DNA from: Chlamydiota bacterium
GTDB lineage: Bacteria > Chlamydiota > Chlamydiia > Chlamydiales > JAJFMK01
Direction of reading: 5' to 3'
NCBI GenBank assembly: GCA_021772215.1
Contig: JAJFMK010000232.1
Span: forward strand, 1 to 7,318
Length of the DNA stretch: 7,318 nucleotides
Position 1 is the first letter of the stretch. Every line of letters starts with the position of its first letter. A program made the position numbers and the translations under genes. The notes beneath the pieces were generated by a model. That model had not been told where the DNA came from and ran no database searches. It was given only the letters and a program-made list of their open reading frames with translations. Positions 1 to 6,569 of the stretch are shown piece after piece.

Positions 1-909
1 GAAATGATGATCTCAAAACCTACAGGTTGGGAGGAATTTAACGTTTCCTGCAGTGAATTCGACGGACAAATATGCCTTGTTGAGTTCAAAGAGATAATTA
101 ATTGGTACTATCAGCTACAAGAGGTGCTTGCTGCTAAAAAAGAGCTTGGTAATAAAATCAGCACAATTAGCATAGACGAATACAGGATTGAAAATAACCC
201 GGCATTAGAGAAGCTTTTTAGCATTGACGGCTCATTTTCTGTCGGCGATCTTATCGATATCGCAGACTTCTATCGTGAGTTAGAGCGATTCCAAAATACG
301 TTTGGTAATGGTTCTGCTATATTAACAGAAGAGGGCAAAATTCAAATTGCTTTAAGTGATGGTGTTAAGGCTCCCTTCGAAATTCCCACTTCACCAATCT
401 CATATGTTGAATTTGAAAAGATCGTTGAACAGTTAGATCTGATCGCTTTTTCTGGAGAGATGGTTGGAGTAGAGAACCCTTTAGAAGAGCATATCAATGG
501 AGATCTGGTTCAAAAGTTTGCTCAGCTTAAGAAGGAGCAATTGAGTACTGTTTTAACGGATAATGATCAGGAAATTAGCGAAAAGATAGCCGAACTCCTA
601 AATCGATATGATCAAATGAAGAGTTTAGATGAGCTTTTAGAATTCGATCGAGAGTGCTGGGGAGAGGTTTTAGATGAGGTTACGACGTCTGATGGGGAAG
701 AGAGTCCTAGCGAGATCTTTTATCAGTATATGGATCAACCGATAGAAAATGAGTATCAACTGCTGCAGATGGGCGTTGATGGGGAGAATGTAGGAAAATA
801 TATCGATAAGAGAGGAAGGCTCAATAGAGCAGCCATCAGAGCAGATCTTACCGACTTAGTGAGTGATTTCCTCTTTATCCATGACCGACTCTCATGGAGC
901 ACGTCGTAA
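1..909 (+). CDS. Unrecognised acidic protein, possibly 5'-partial
   Basis: I do not recognise this protein. The first ATG is at position 4, with a second ATG directly after it. The only upstream codon in the window (gaa, 1-3) stays in frame, so the true start could lie outside the window. From the first ATG the product is 301 aa and ends at a TAA at 907-909. It is rich in Glu and Asp, has no obvious membrane segment or signal peptide, and its middle and C-terminal parts look helical (for example around residues 170-215). The last 18 bases overlap the 3' end of the convergent 140-aa gene, and no terminator hairpin separates them. Codon use looks ordinary and AT-leaning like the 967-aa gene, unlike the GC-richer rodA. 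It could be a lineage-specific cytosolic or secreted chlamydial protein; nothing in the sequence decides this. Confidence 0.75.
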   Translation, partial: EMMISKPTGWEEFNVSCSEFDGQICLVEFKEIINWYYQLQEVLAAKKELGNKISTISIDEYRIENNPALEKLFSIDGSFSVGDLIDIADFYRELERFQNTFGNGSAILTEEGKIQIALSDGVKAPFEIPTSPISYVEFEKIVEQLDLIAFSGEMVGVENPLEEHINGDLVQKFAQLKKEQLSTVLTDNDQEISEKIAELLNRYDQMKSLDELLEFDRECWGEVLDEVTTSDGEESPSEIFYQYMDQPIENEYQLLQMGVDGENVGKYIDKRGRLNRAAIRADLTDLVSDFLFIHDRLSWSTS

Positions 910-1314
910 GAGGCCTCTGATCTGAGTGGTCTCCTTTTCTTCTGAGGTGTAGGTAGCGCTCACCTCAAAACAGTTTTCGGGAAGGGAGCGGTAGCTCTCT
1001 TTCCCAAAGAACTCATTAGAGTGGGCAATCTCAAATTCAAAGAGCTCTTCATTCAAAGTGGCCTGCCCACTCACATCACCAAAAAGAGGATTCTCCATAA
1101 TAACAGAGAAGCTCTCACCCTGTTGGCGGCTAAATTTGTAGAAGTTGCGCGTCGGCTCCTCCACACCCTCTAAATAGACCATCTGCTGAGCCAGTATGGC
1201 TCCCTTGTGTTCCGGATGGATCGTCCAGACGGTGCGATAGTTCACTGATTGGTTGGTGACGGAGAAGGTTATCTGACCCTCACCGACCCACTTACCTGGT
1301 TCTAAAATAAACAT
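892..1314 (-). CDS. Conserved-type small beta-rich protein, coupled to rodA
   Basis: This is a 140-aa protein of unproven function. It starts with a GKWVGEG motif at residues 7-13. Alternating hydrophobic and polar stretches with few helix-like segments suggest an antiparallel beta-barrel, possibly of the lipocalin/calycin type such as nitrobindin-like or DUF1579-like families. That fold call rests on pattern only. There is no signal peptide and no membrane segment, so it is likely cytosolic. The gene follows rodA by 3 bases (TAA-GCC-ATG). The bases just before its ATG lie inside the end of rodA and show no Shine-Dalgarno sequence, so translation is probably coupled to rodA termination. It ends with a TGA at 892-894, overlapping the convergent upstream gene by 18 bases. 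The position behind rodA suggests co-expression but does not by itself show a cell-wall role. Confidence 0.8.
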   Translation of the reverse strand: MFILEPGKWVGEGQITFSVTNQSVNYRTVWTIHPEHKGAILAQQMVYLEGVEEPTRNFYKFSRQQGESFSVIMENPLFGDVSGQATLNEELFEFEIAHSNEFFGKESYRSLPENCFEVSATYTSEEKETTQIRGLLRRAP

Positions 1315-1317
1315 GGC

Positions 1318-2454
1318 TTAAAACATATAGCGCCGGCAGTAGATACTTTGCAAAACACCGAGCGCAGTCATTGTTGATAATATCGAAGAGCCGCCATAGG
1401 TGACAAGGACTAAAGGCACGCCGGTGATTGGCAAAAGACCGATCATCATGCCGATGTTGATCAAGATATGCATCGTAAGATAGACCGAAATGCCGGCGGC
1501 TAGGAGCTTGCCAAACTGATCCTTCGCGACAGCGACAACCTGAAAGCTTAAATAGATTAGTCCGTAGAAAAGTCCCAACATCACCGAAAGACCCAATAGT
1601 CCAAACTCCTCGCCGAAGGCGGGAAATACCGAGTCGGTGTAGGGCGCCGGCAGCCAGCCCATCGCCGTAAATTCGCTTTTACCAAAGCCCATTCCTGTGA
1701 TGCCGCCATAGGCGATGGCGTTGGCGGCGGCTCTTTGGTGCGGCAAGTTGGGGTCGAGGCGTTCATATTGATACTCCTTCATCACTTTCAGCGCTAAGGG
1801 CCGAAATTCCTCATGCGGAATGGTTCCGGAGAACTTGAGCGCCAAAAAAACAAGCGCTGAGCAGGCGCACCAGGTGGCAAGCCTTGTGGTTTTCGGATGG
1901 ACATTACCAAAGTAGAACATTACAAGCGTCATCGGAAGCAGCACAAGGGCTGTGCCGAGGTCCGGCTGCTTTAGAATCAAGACAAAGGGAATAAAGACAA
2001 TGAGCCCTGCTAAACAGACCGTCGAAAACTGTCCCGCTTGGCGGGCACGCCGCTCCAAAAACCAGCTTAAAGAGATCACCACGATCAGTTTGGCATATTC
2101 CGACGGCTGCACGCTGACCCCAATAAAGGGAATGCGATACCAGCGATGGACATGCTGAATTGCCGGGGTAAAGAAGAGCCCAACAAGAGCTACTAACATC
2201 AAAAGATAGAGGATCCAGGTCCACTCTCTTATCTTGTTGTAGTCAAAGCCTGCCAAAAACAAAAAGAGCCCCCCACCTAGCAGATACCACTGAATCTGCT
2301 GCTTCACAATCGGCGTAAAAAAGGCGTAAGAGCCCCCTACCTCCTGCGAGTAGGAGCTGATCACTAACAGACTGGTCAACATCAACAAAAAGAGGATGAG
2401 CAGCATCCTCATATCGATATACCGAATCCTCTTAGAGTCCCAAATGGTCTTCAT
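1318..2454 (-). CDS. rodA: RodA, SEDS-family peptidoglycan glycosyltransferase
   Basis: This 378-aa protein belongs to the RodA/FtsW/SpoVE family of membrane glycosyltransferases, which polymerise lipid II into glycan strands with a partner class B penicillin-binding protein. About ten hydrophobic segments fill the chain, starting near residue 17. Family motifs are in the right order: RWYRIP (104-109), QPSEYAK (116-122), KQPDLGTA (162-169), a large periplasmic-type loop at about 205-270, YTDSVFPAFGEEFG (272-285), and NIGMMIGLLPITGVPLVLVTYGG (333-355). Asp274 fits the essential Asp of RodA (equivalent to Asp262 in E. coli). Length matches the family. RodA rather than FtsW is inferred from the short N-terminus and the overall motif spelling. 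The first ATG is used because the frame upstream has no other start codon before a stop. It heads a unit with the 140-aa gene. The DNA is GC-richer than its neighbours. Confidence 0.93.
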   Translation of the reverse strand: MKTIWDSKRIRYIDMRMLLILFLLMLTSLLVISSYSQEVGGSYAFFTPIVKQQIQWYLLGGGLFLFLAGFDYNKIREWTWILYLLMLVALVGLFFTPAIQHVHRWYRIPFIGVSVQPSEYAKLIVVISLSWFLERRARQAGQFSTVCLAGLIVFIPFVLILKQPDLGTALVLLPMTLVMFYFGNVHPKTTRLATWCACSALVFLALKFSGTIPHEEFRPLALKVMKEYQYERLDPNLPHQRAAANAIAYGGITGMGFGKSEFTAMGWLPAPYTDSVFPAFGEEFGLLGLSVMLGLFYGLIYLSFQVVAVAKDQFGKLLAAGISVYLTMHILINIGMMIGLLPITGVPLVLVTYGGSSILSTMTALGVLQSIYCRRYMF

Positions 2455-2459
2455 GAGAT

Positions 2460-2475
2460 TACAATACCTATTGTA
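2460..2475. promoter_or_regulatory. 16-bp palindrome just upstream of the rodA start
   Basis: The sequence TACAATA-CC-TATTGTA is a perfect 7-bp inverted repeat with a 2-base spacer. It lies 5 bases upstream of the rodA ATG. On the rodA (minus) strand the spacer supplies the only AGG-like ribosome-binding element in the vicinity, so the palindrome may be an operator or a weak hairpin that limits ribosome access. The arms are AT-rich and short, so chance is possible. Confidence 0.35.
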
Positions 2476-2622
2476 TCGATCTCGGTGAATACTCCCTCAG
2501 CTAAAGCAGAAGGCTTCTCCCGATTAAGGGTTCCTCTGCTTGTACCACAATTAAGGTGTGGAGAGGGCTTCTAGGGATTTGGATACCCAAGCTATCTATT
2601 CCGAGAGCTAATTTTTAAGGTT

Positions 2623-2651
2623 AGTATATATGTCAGGAAAGTTTACAACAA
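2623..2651 (-). promoter_or_regulatory. Candidate sigma70-type promoter for rodA
   Basis: Read on the minus strand, TTGTTG (plus positions 2646-2651) and TATACT (2623-2628) are separated by 17 bases. The -10 box matches the consensus at five of six positions and the -35 box at three. Transcription would start near 2616 and give rodA a leader of about 160 bases. It abuts the left 52-bp repeat. It is the best candidate I found by eye, but weak. Confidence 0.3.
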
Positions 2652-2654
2652 GAG

Positions 2655-2706
2655 GCGCCTTATATCCCTCCCCTGAACGGAAGGGTTTTACGGCGTCGTA
2701 GATAAA
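2655..2706 (-). repeat. 52-bp inverted repeat, left copy (IS200/IS605-end-like hairpin)
   Basis: This is an exact reverse complement of 7036-7087 over all 52 bases; the flanks differ on both sides. Read on the minus strand, the repeat folds as outer stem CGCC/GGCG, a symmetric 6x6 internal loop (GTAAAA opposite ATATAA), and a 7-bp stem CCCTTCC/GGGAGGG with a 6-base loop. This pattern resembles the conserved hairpin at the 3' end of tnpB-carrying IS200/IS605-family elements (the part that forms the omega RNA scaffold). That resemblance is from memory, not a search. There is no transposase or TnpB gene nearby. It could instead be a REP/MITE-like dispersed repeat. Confidence 0.9.
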
Positions 2707-2727
2707 CCGTGTTGTTCAAAAATCGGC

Positions 2728-2754
2728 CCTAACTATCGAATTTCGATAGTTAGG
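2728..2754. repeat. Perfect 27-bp palindrome upstream of birA
   Basis: Arms of 13 bases, CCTAACTATCGAA (2728-2740) and TTCGATAGTTAGG (2742-2754), are perfectly complementary around one central T. As RNA this gives an 11-bp stem with a 5-base loop. No T-run follows on the + strand, so it is not a standard terminator. It lies 115 bases before the birA start and just inside the left 52-bp repeat. It could be an operator, a transcript-stabilising hairpin or a relic of a mobile element. Confidence 0.7.
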
Positions 2755-2773
2755 AGGGATTTGTGAACAAGAT

Positions 2774-2801
2774 TTGGTTTTGACGAAAAGTCCAATAAAA
2801 T
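2774..2801 (+). promoter_or_regulatory. Candidate promoter for birA and the 967-aa gene
   Basis: TTGGTT (2774-2779) and TAAAAT (2796-2801) are separated by 16 bases. The -10 box matches the sigma70 consensus at five of six positions, the -35 box at only three. A start near 2808 would give a leader of about 60 bases and would leave the 27-bp palindrome upstream of the transcript, in an operator-like position. The call is weak. Confidence 0.25.
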
Positions 2802-2869
2802 TGGAGTTTCTGTCCGAATTTAGGGTTGTTTTTCAACTTACCAATTGATAAAAAAAAGAGCTTTGGTCG

Positions 2870-3610
2870 ATGGTTACCGTTATGGATCTGAAAGTTCACC
2901 ATTTTGATCAGCTCTCTTCGACGAATACCTTTGCGAAGGAGTCGCTCGATCGTTTTGAAAGAGATCAGATGCATCTCGTTATTGCGGATATGCAGACGCA
3001 TGGCCATGGACGAAAAGATCGCCCTTGGCTCTCTCCTAAAGGGAATCTCTTTGCCACCTACTGTCTCTCACTGCCAATTGAGTATCAGTACAAATTGGCA
3101 CCGACGACGATTCTTTTAGCGATTTGCTGCTGCGACTATTTTGCAAAACAGGGAGTGCCACTTAGAATCAAGTGGCCCAATGACCTATTTTTAGAGGGAA
3201 AAAAGTGCGGAGGTCTTCTCGGAGAGACACATGCTCTAAAGGATCATGTCTGGCTTATCTTAGGACTTGGCTTAAATCTCCACCTTGACCCCAAGTTCTT
3301 TGATCAGATCGATCAGGAAGCGACCTCTTTGCACCTCCATGCTGATGAGCTCTATCAGCCGCTTGAACTGGCCAAAAATTTGGCGCCTCTCTTTACCACA
3401 GCGCTTCATCAATACCTTCAAGAGGGCTTTGCCCCCTTCCTTTCCGCTTGGCAAAAGTATAATGTTTTAAAGGAGGGCGATTCCCTCTCGTTAGATACTG
3501 CTGAGGGGATCGTTAAAGGGACATTTCTCTCTCTTGAACAGGACGGATCTATCGCCTTAACCTCTGAAGAAGGTGAGGTGAAGAAGCTTATATCCGCAGA
3601 AATTCTCTAG
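2870..3610 (+). CDS. birA: Biotin--protein ligase (BirA/BPL, catalytic type without HTH)
   Basis: This 246-aa enzyme makes biotinyl-AMP and transfers biotin to a lysine of the biotin carrier protein of acetyl-CoA carboxylase (AccB), feeding fatty-acid synthesis in the cytosol. An SSTN motif (residues 16-19), the adenylate-binding loop GHGRKDRPW (45-53), KWPND (101-105), the KCGG segment with the expected Lys112, and LGLGLN (131-136) appear in family order. Residues from about 200 form a small SH3-like C-terminal domain. No DNA-binding domain precedes the catalytic part, so it is not the bifunctional repressor type. The loop departs from the usual GRGRRGR (His46 and Asp50) but keeps Arg48 and Arg51. 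The ATG at 2870 has a GAG 9 bases upstream; an in-frame ATG at 2882 is an alternative start. It is followed closely by the 967-aa gene. Confidence 0.93.
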   Translation: MVTVMDLKVHHFDQLSSTNTFAKESLDRFERDQMHLVIADMQTHGHGRKDRPWLSPKGNLFATYCLSLPIEYQYKLAPTTILLAICCCDYFAKQGVPLRIKWPNDLFLEGKKCGGLLGETHALKDHVWLILGLGLNLHLDPKFFDQIDQEATSLHLHADELYQPLELAKNLAPLFTTALHQYLQEGFAPFLSAWQKYNVLKEGDSLSLDTAEGIVKGTFLSLEQDGSIALTSEEGEVKKLISAEIL

Positions 3611-3620
3611 AGGAGTTAAT
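3608..3620 (+). promoter_or_regulatory. Strong ribosome-binding site between birA and the 967-aa gene
   Basis: The birA stop TAG (3608-3610) runs directly into AGGAG (3611-3615), 5 bases before the ATG at 3621. This fixes the start of the 967-aa gene and shows that it is read from the same transcript as birA. Confidence 0.8.
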
Positions 3621-6524
3621 ATGGCTATTTCGAGGGTGAGTCCTTTTACGACTAATCAATCTCAAGGAACCGCTTCTAAGGGAGGCGGCGGCGGAGGCAT
3701 CGCTGTCCTTTTTGGTAGAGCGGCTACCGTGTTCCCATTAGCTCAGAACCTGTCGGCGCGGACCGTGACTGTTAACGTGACAGCCAGCCAGGTTGCGTCG
3801 TTTAAAGAGCTATTTGTTGGGTCAAAATTCCCTAAAGGAGAAGATCCTCATTCTCCTGAAATTTCAGTCGACAATCTCGTTGAAGAAGATCAAATAAAAG
3901 AGATTCTCTCTCAAGCAAATTTTCTCTCGCCTCAAGAGTCTCTTCATAGCGTTTTTGAAAAAGTTGACGTAAAAAAGCGGTATGCTCTTTTTTGTCAGCT
4001 CGTCTCGCTTCCTCGAAAGAAAAATCTAAAATTTCTTTGGAAAATCTTTCTCTATTTTCAAAAGAGTGGCTGCTTTGAAGAACTTGTTCTTTTCTTAAGT
4101 CAATCCAATAGATTGATATCTGTTTTGGCACAGCTGTGTGAGCAGGGAGAGGCGTTTCCAGAAGGTATTGCCCATAATTGGAAGCCTTTTGCTCAGTATG
4201 AATGCGTTGGCAGGATAAGTGGGCTAGAAAAAATCTTAGAGGGGCGTAAAGAGCTTAACAACACTCTGATTGAATTTATCCTAATGGGATATAACCTAGG
4301 ACCCCTTCTCGATCTTCTTGAGAGGGTTCCAGCCAACAGATGTGACGCTCTCGAAAGAGGAGTTTCGAACTTAAAAAGGGAGAATAGAGCAATCTATCTC
4401 AAATTCTTTCAGTGTGATTTTAATAATCCCCGCTTCTCAGCAGCTACATTACCAGTTCTCGAAGGACTGATTGGAATAGATCCAGTTAGCCTCTTCTCTG
4501 CTGAGTTTTTAGAGGTTTTGTTGAGGTTAGGACCTGTTCAAAATCACTGCCTTGCGTTATTAACGGTCTTTGAAGGTCAATCACTCTCGTTTAAACGAGC
4601 TGCTCTTCTACATCCTGAAAGACTCTTTTGGTTAGTTGGAGTTTCTAAATGGACTGATGCCATATTTACGACTGATAAGCTAAAAGAACTTGATCGCGAT
4701 AGTTGCGAAGAGATGGAACTCGTTTTTCAATTTAGCCAATTTTGTAATGCTGATTTCACCACCCCTGTTGGAAGGGCGCTCTTCTTTCTCTTTTCACAAG
4801 AGGGTGATTCGAGGTCAATTATCTTTGCTCGGTTAAAGGAAATTTGGGAGCAAGATCAGGCAAGGTGGAAAGATGAGATTCTCGCACTTTATCAAGATAT
4901 TCTAAAAGAGCCGTTGAAATCGCACTGGACAAGATATCAATCGGTTGTCGAAGTCGATGAGACGGAAGCGATAAAGCGGGTCATTACTCTCTACGAGCTC
5001 TTTAAAAAACAAGGGGGCTTAGATTATCTTCTAGGTCAACTTGAAAAGTTAAGTCCTTTACGAAGAAAAAAGTTCGACGCTGCCGTTGCCTCTGCCGTTG
5101 TATCCAATTTAAACTGGTGTGATTTTGAGGAATTTGAGTCGATGCTAAGAGGGTCAAAATCTCAAGATTTCTATATCCAAGCTATCGCCGCTCTTCTTCA
5201 TCTCTCTAAAAATATAGAGTCTGCTAAGGCTCTCTTTACATGCCTTATTCATTTTCAAAATTCCCCCCTTAAGAAGGTCATTGGAAAGCTTCAGACAATA
5301 GATCTTGAGGACCGGCTGCTCATCACAGAGTTTTTTGTCTATATCTTCTCTTTTAAATGGGATAATAAATTATCCTATTTTTTGGATAATTTTTATTTCT
5401 GGTTAGATAATACGAAAGATAGTGATCTTAAAGACCTCTTTAAAAGTCACACCTTTAGCCCTGTGAGTCGGTCTGGTTTTGGAAGGAATTTTTGGGAACA
5501 ATGTATCTATGTACGCAAACAAGCGTGCATAGAGTTAATCAAGGCCAATAAGCTCTATCTGGATGTGATCTACATTACTCTTTCTTTAGTCAAAAAAAAG
5601 AAAGATCCATCACCCGCTTGCATATTAGATCTGTTCGAGTATATGAGTTTGGATTTCTTCGACACTTTTAGGAAACTATCAACCGTTGGTGGAACAGTTT
5701 TTGTTGGCCTAGATGTTCAGGCTGATTTATTAGTCGGATTAATTGATGAGATGTTGATAAGAGCTCATAACGGCAACGATAATGTTCAAGAGACGATCCA
5801 GCGGGCAATAGCTCTCTATCGAAAGCTAGATGTGAGATTACCTAATAGTTTAGTCAAAACGTTGGTTTCCTCAATTGACAACTGTAGAAACCTTTGCGAA
5901 TTTCTAGATGAGTATCAAGGAGAAAGAGGGGACTGCTTTGTTTCATGGCTTTTGTCTTCACCTCATCCAGATCTTTTAAGCTTATTTCATGCAGCGGGAT
6001 CACTTGCGACGCCTGATTCTTGTAAAAAGTATGCTGGCTTGAGCCAGCCGAAAAGAGATCAGATTATAGCCTTTTACAATGCTCATAAAGCACAGTTGAA
6101 AGGTGAATATGCCCTTTCTCAGCTGATCTGGGTCTTCGCTAGTTTTTCAGACGATGTCCTAGAGCTCTTCAAGGAGCTCTTCTCTTTAGAAACGGATGCG
6201 CAACTTCTCTCACTTCCCTGTCATAGAAAATCTTTCCGTTTTGGAAATTTAAGAGTGGTCTTACAACGAACAAAAAACCAACCTGACTCGGTTCGCCGTC
6301 ACATCTTCTTCGATCCAAGATCTACCCCCTTCTTAAAATTAGATAGAAAAGAGTTGAATGATCGACTTGATCATTTAGATATCGTCACTCAACAAGAGGG
6401 TTTTGATTTCGAAAGAGAGGCCTCCTATCTCATCCACGCCGACGCAAAAACCTTCGACAACTATCAAAGCCGCTTGTTGAGATCAGCTACCCTCAACTGG
6501 GATAAGCTTCATCCAACAAAATAA
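3621..6524 (+). CDS. Large helical protein of unknown function, co-transcribed with birA
   Basis: I do not recognise this 967-aa protein. It begins with a polar, Ser/Thr/Gln-rich N-terminus, then six consecutive glycines (21-26) and a short mildly hydrophobic stretch (about 27-42). The rest, from about residue 90, is mostly amphipathic helix with many Leu, Phe, Lys and Glu residues, as in HEAT-, ARM- or TPR-like solenoids, though I could not define a repeat unit. There are scattered cysteines, no clear transmembrane helices and no enzyme motif. The start has a strong Shine-Dalgarno sequence 5 bases upstream and lies 10 bases after birA. The gene is more AT-rich than rodA and ends just before a strong terminator. 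In chlamydiae, large lineage-specific proteins with such N-termini are often type III secretion substrates; for this protein that is inference only. The frame is intact throughout, so it is under selection or recent. Confidence 0.88.
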   Translation: MAISRVSPFTTNQSQGTASKGGGGGGIAVLFGRAATVFPLAQNLSARTVTVNVTASQVASFKELFVGSKFPKGEDPHSPEISVDNLVEEDQIKEILSQANFLSPQESLHSVFEKVDVKKRYALFCQLVSLPRKKNLKFLWKIFLYFQKSGCFEELVLFLSQSNRLISVLAQLCEQGEAFPEGIAHNWKPFAQYECVGRISGLEKILEGRKELNNTLIEFILMGYNLGPLLDLLERVPANRCDALERGVSNLKRENRAIYLKFFQCDFNNPRFSAATLPVLEGLIGIDPVSLFSAEFLEVLLRLGPVQNHCLALLTVFEGQSLSFKRAALLHPERLFWLVGVSKWTDAIFTTDKLKELDRDSCEEMELVFQFSQFCNADFTTPVGRALFFLFSQEGDSRSIIFARLKEIWEQDQARWKDEILALYQDILKEPLKSHWTRYQSVVEVDETEAIKRVITLYELFKKQGGLDYLLGQLEKLSPLRRKKFDAAVASAVVSNLNWCDFEEFESMLRGSKSQDFYIQAIAALLHLSKNIESAKALFTCLIHFQNSPLKKVIGKLQTIDLEDRLLITEFFVYIFSFKWDNKLSYFLDNFYFWLDNTKDSDLKDLFKSHTFSPVSRSGFGRNFWEQCIYVRKQACIELIKANKLYLDVIYITLSLVKKKKDPSPACILDLFEYMSLDFFDTFRKLSTVGGTVFVGLDVQADLLVGLIDEMLIRAHNGNDNVQETIQRAIALYRKLDVRLPNSLVKTLVSSIDNCRNLCEFLDEYQGERGDCFVSWLLSSPHPDLLSLFHAAGSLATPDSCKKYAGLSQPKRDQIIAFYNAHKAQLKGEYALSQLIWVFASFSDDVLELFKELFSLETDAQLLSLPCHRKSFRFGNLRVVLQRTKNQPDSVRRHIFFDPRSTPFLKLDRKELNDRLDHLDIVTQQEGFDFEREASYLIHADAKTFDNYQSRLLRSATLNWDKLHPTK

Positions 6525-6529
6525 AATAG

Positions 6530-6560
6530 AATTCCCCAAGATGGTTAACCTTGGGGAATT
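6530..6560. terminator. Bidirectional intrinsic terminator
   Basis: An 11-bp perfect stem, AATTCCCCAAG (6530-6540) with CTTGGGGAATT (6550-6560), encloses a 9-base loop. The + strand continues with TTTT-rich sequence, and the minus strand continues with a T-rich run (complement of AAAATAAAATAGA-like sequence upstream). It lies 6 bases after the stop of the 967-aa gene and 10 bases past the end of the convergent ankyrin remnant, so it serves both directions. Confidence 0.9.
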
Positions 6561-6569
6561 TTTAAAATT

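Larger units (their letters stand above)
2455..2869. other. Divergent intergenic region between rodA and birA
   Basis: This 415-base gap separates the divergent rodA and birA. I see no convincing gene in it. It contains a 16-bp palindrome at the rodA start, weak candidate promoters for both directions, one copy of the 52-bp repeat, and a perfect 27-bp palindrome. The stretch 2505-2561 can form small hairpins: AGCAGA (2505-2510) with TCTGCT (2535-2540), and CCACA (2545-2549) with TGTGG (2557-2561). These would fall in the 5' leader of rodA mRNA if the candidate minus-strand promoter at 2623-2651 is real. A + strand frame is open through here up to a TAG near 2572, but it has no start or coding signature of its own. 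Confidence 0.6.

Noticed and set aside
1581..2224. Open frames on both strands inside rodA (61, 106 and 68 aa)
   Set aside because: They lie in other frames of a clear SEDS-family gene with intact motifs, and they lack ribosome-binding sites and recognisable sequence.
2461..2572. An open + strand frame through the rodA-birA gap
   Set aside because: It has no start codon or ribosome-binding site and runs out of antisense rodA; its translation matches nothing I recognise.
2641..2648. GTTTACAA resembling half of a biotin-operon operator
   Set aside because: Only one half-site is present, and this ligase lacks the DNA-binding domain needed to act as the biotin repressor.
2750..3007. An 85-aa minus-strand frame across the birA start
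   Set aside because: It overlaps the conserved N-terminal part of birA and part of the palindrome, and its translation has no family features.
3272..3470. Short frames on both strands inside birA
   Set aside because: They are shadows of the ligase reading frame.
3832..4131. A 99-aa minus-strand frame inside the 967-aa gene
   Set aside because: The charged, helix-like translation looks plausible, but it is antisense to a long intact gene with a strong start and has no promoter or ribosome-binding site that I can see.
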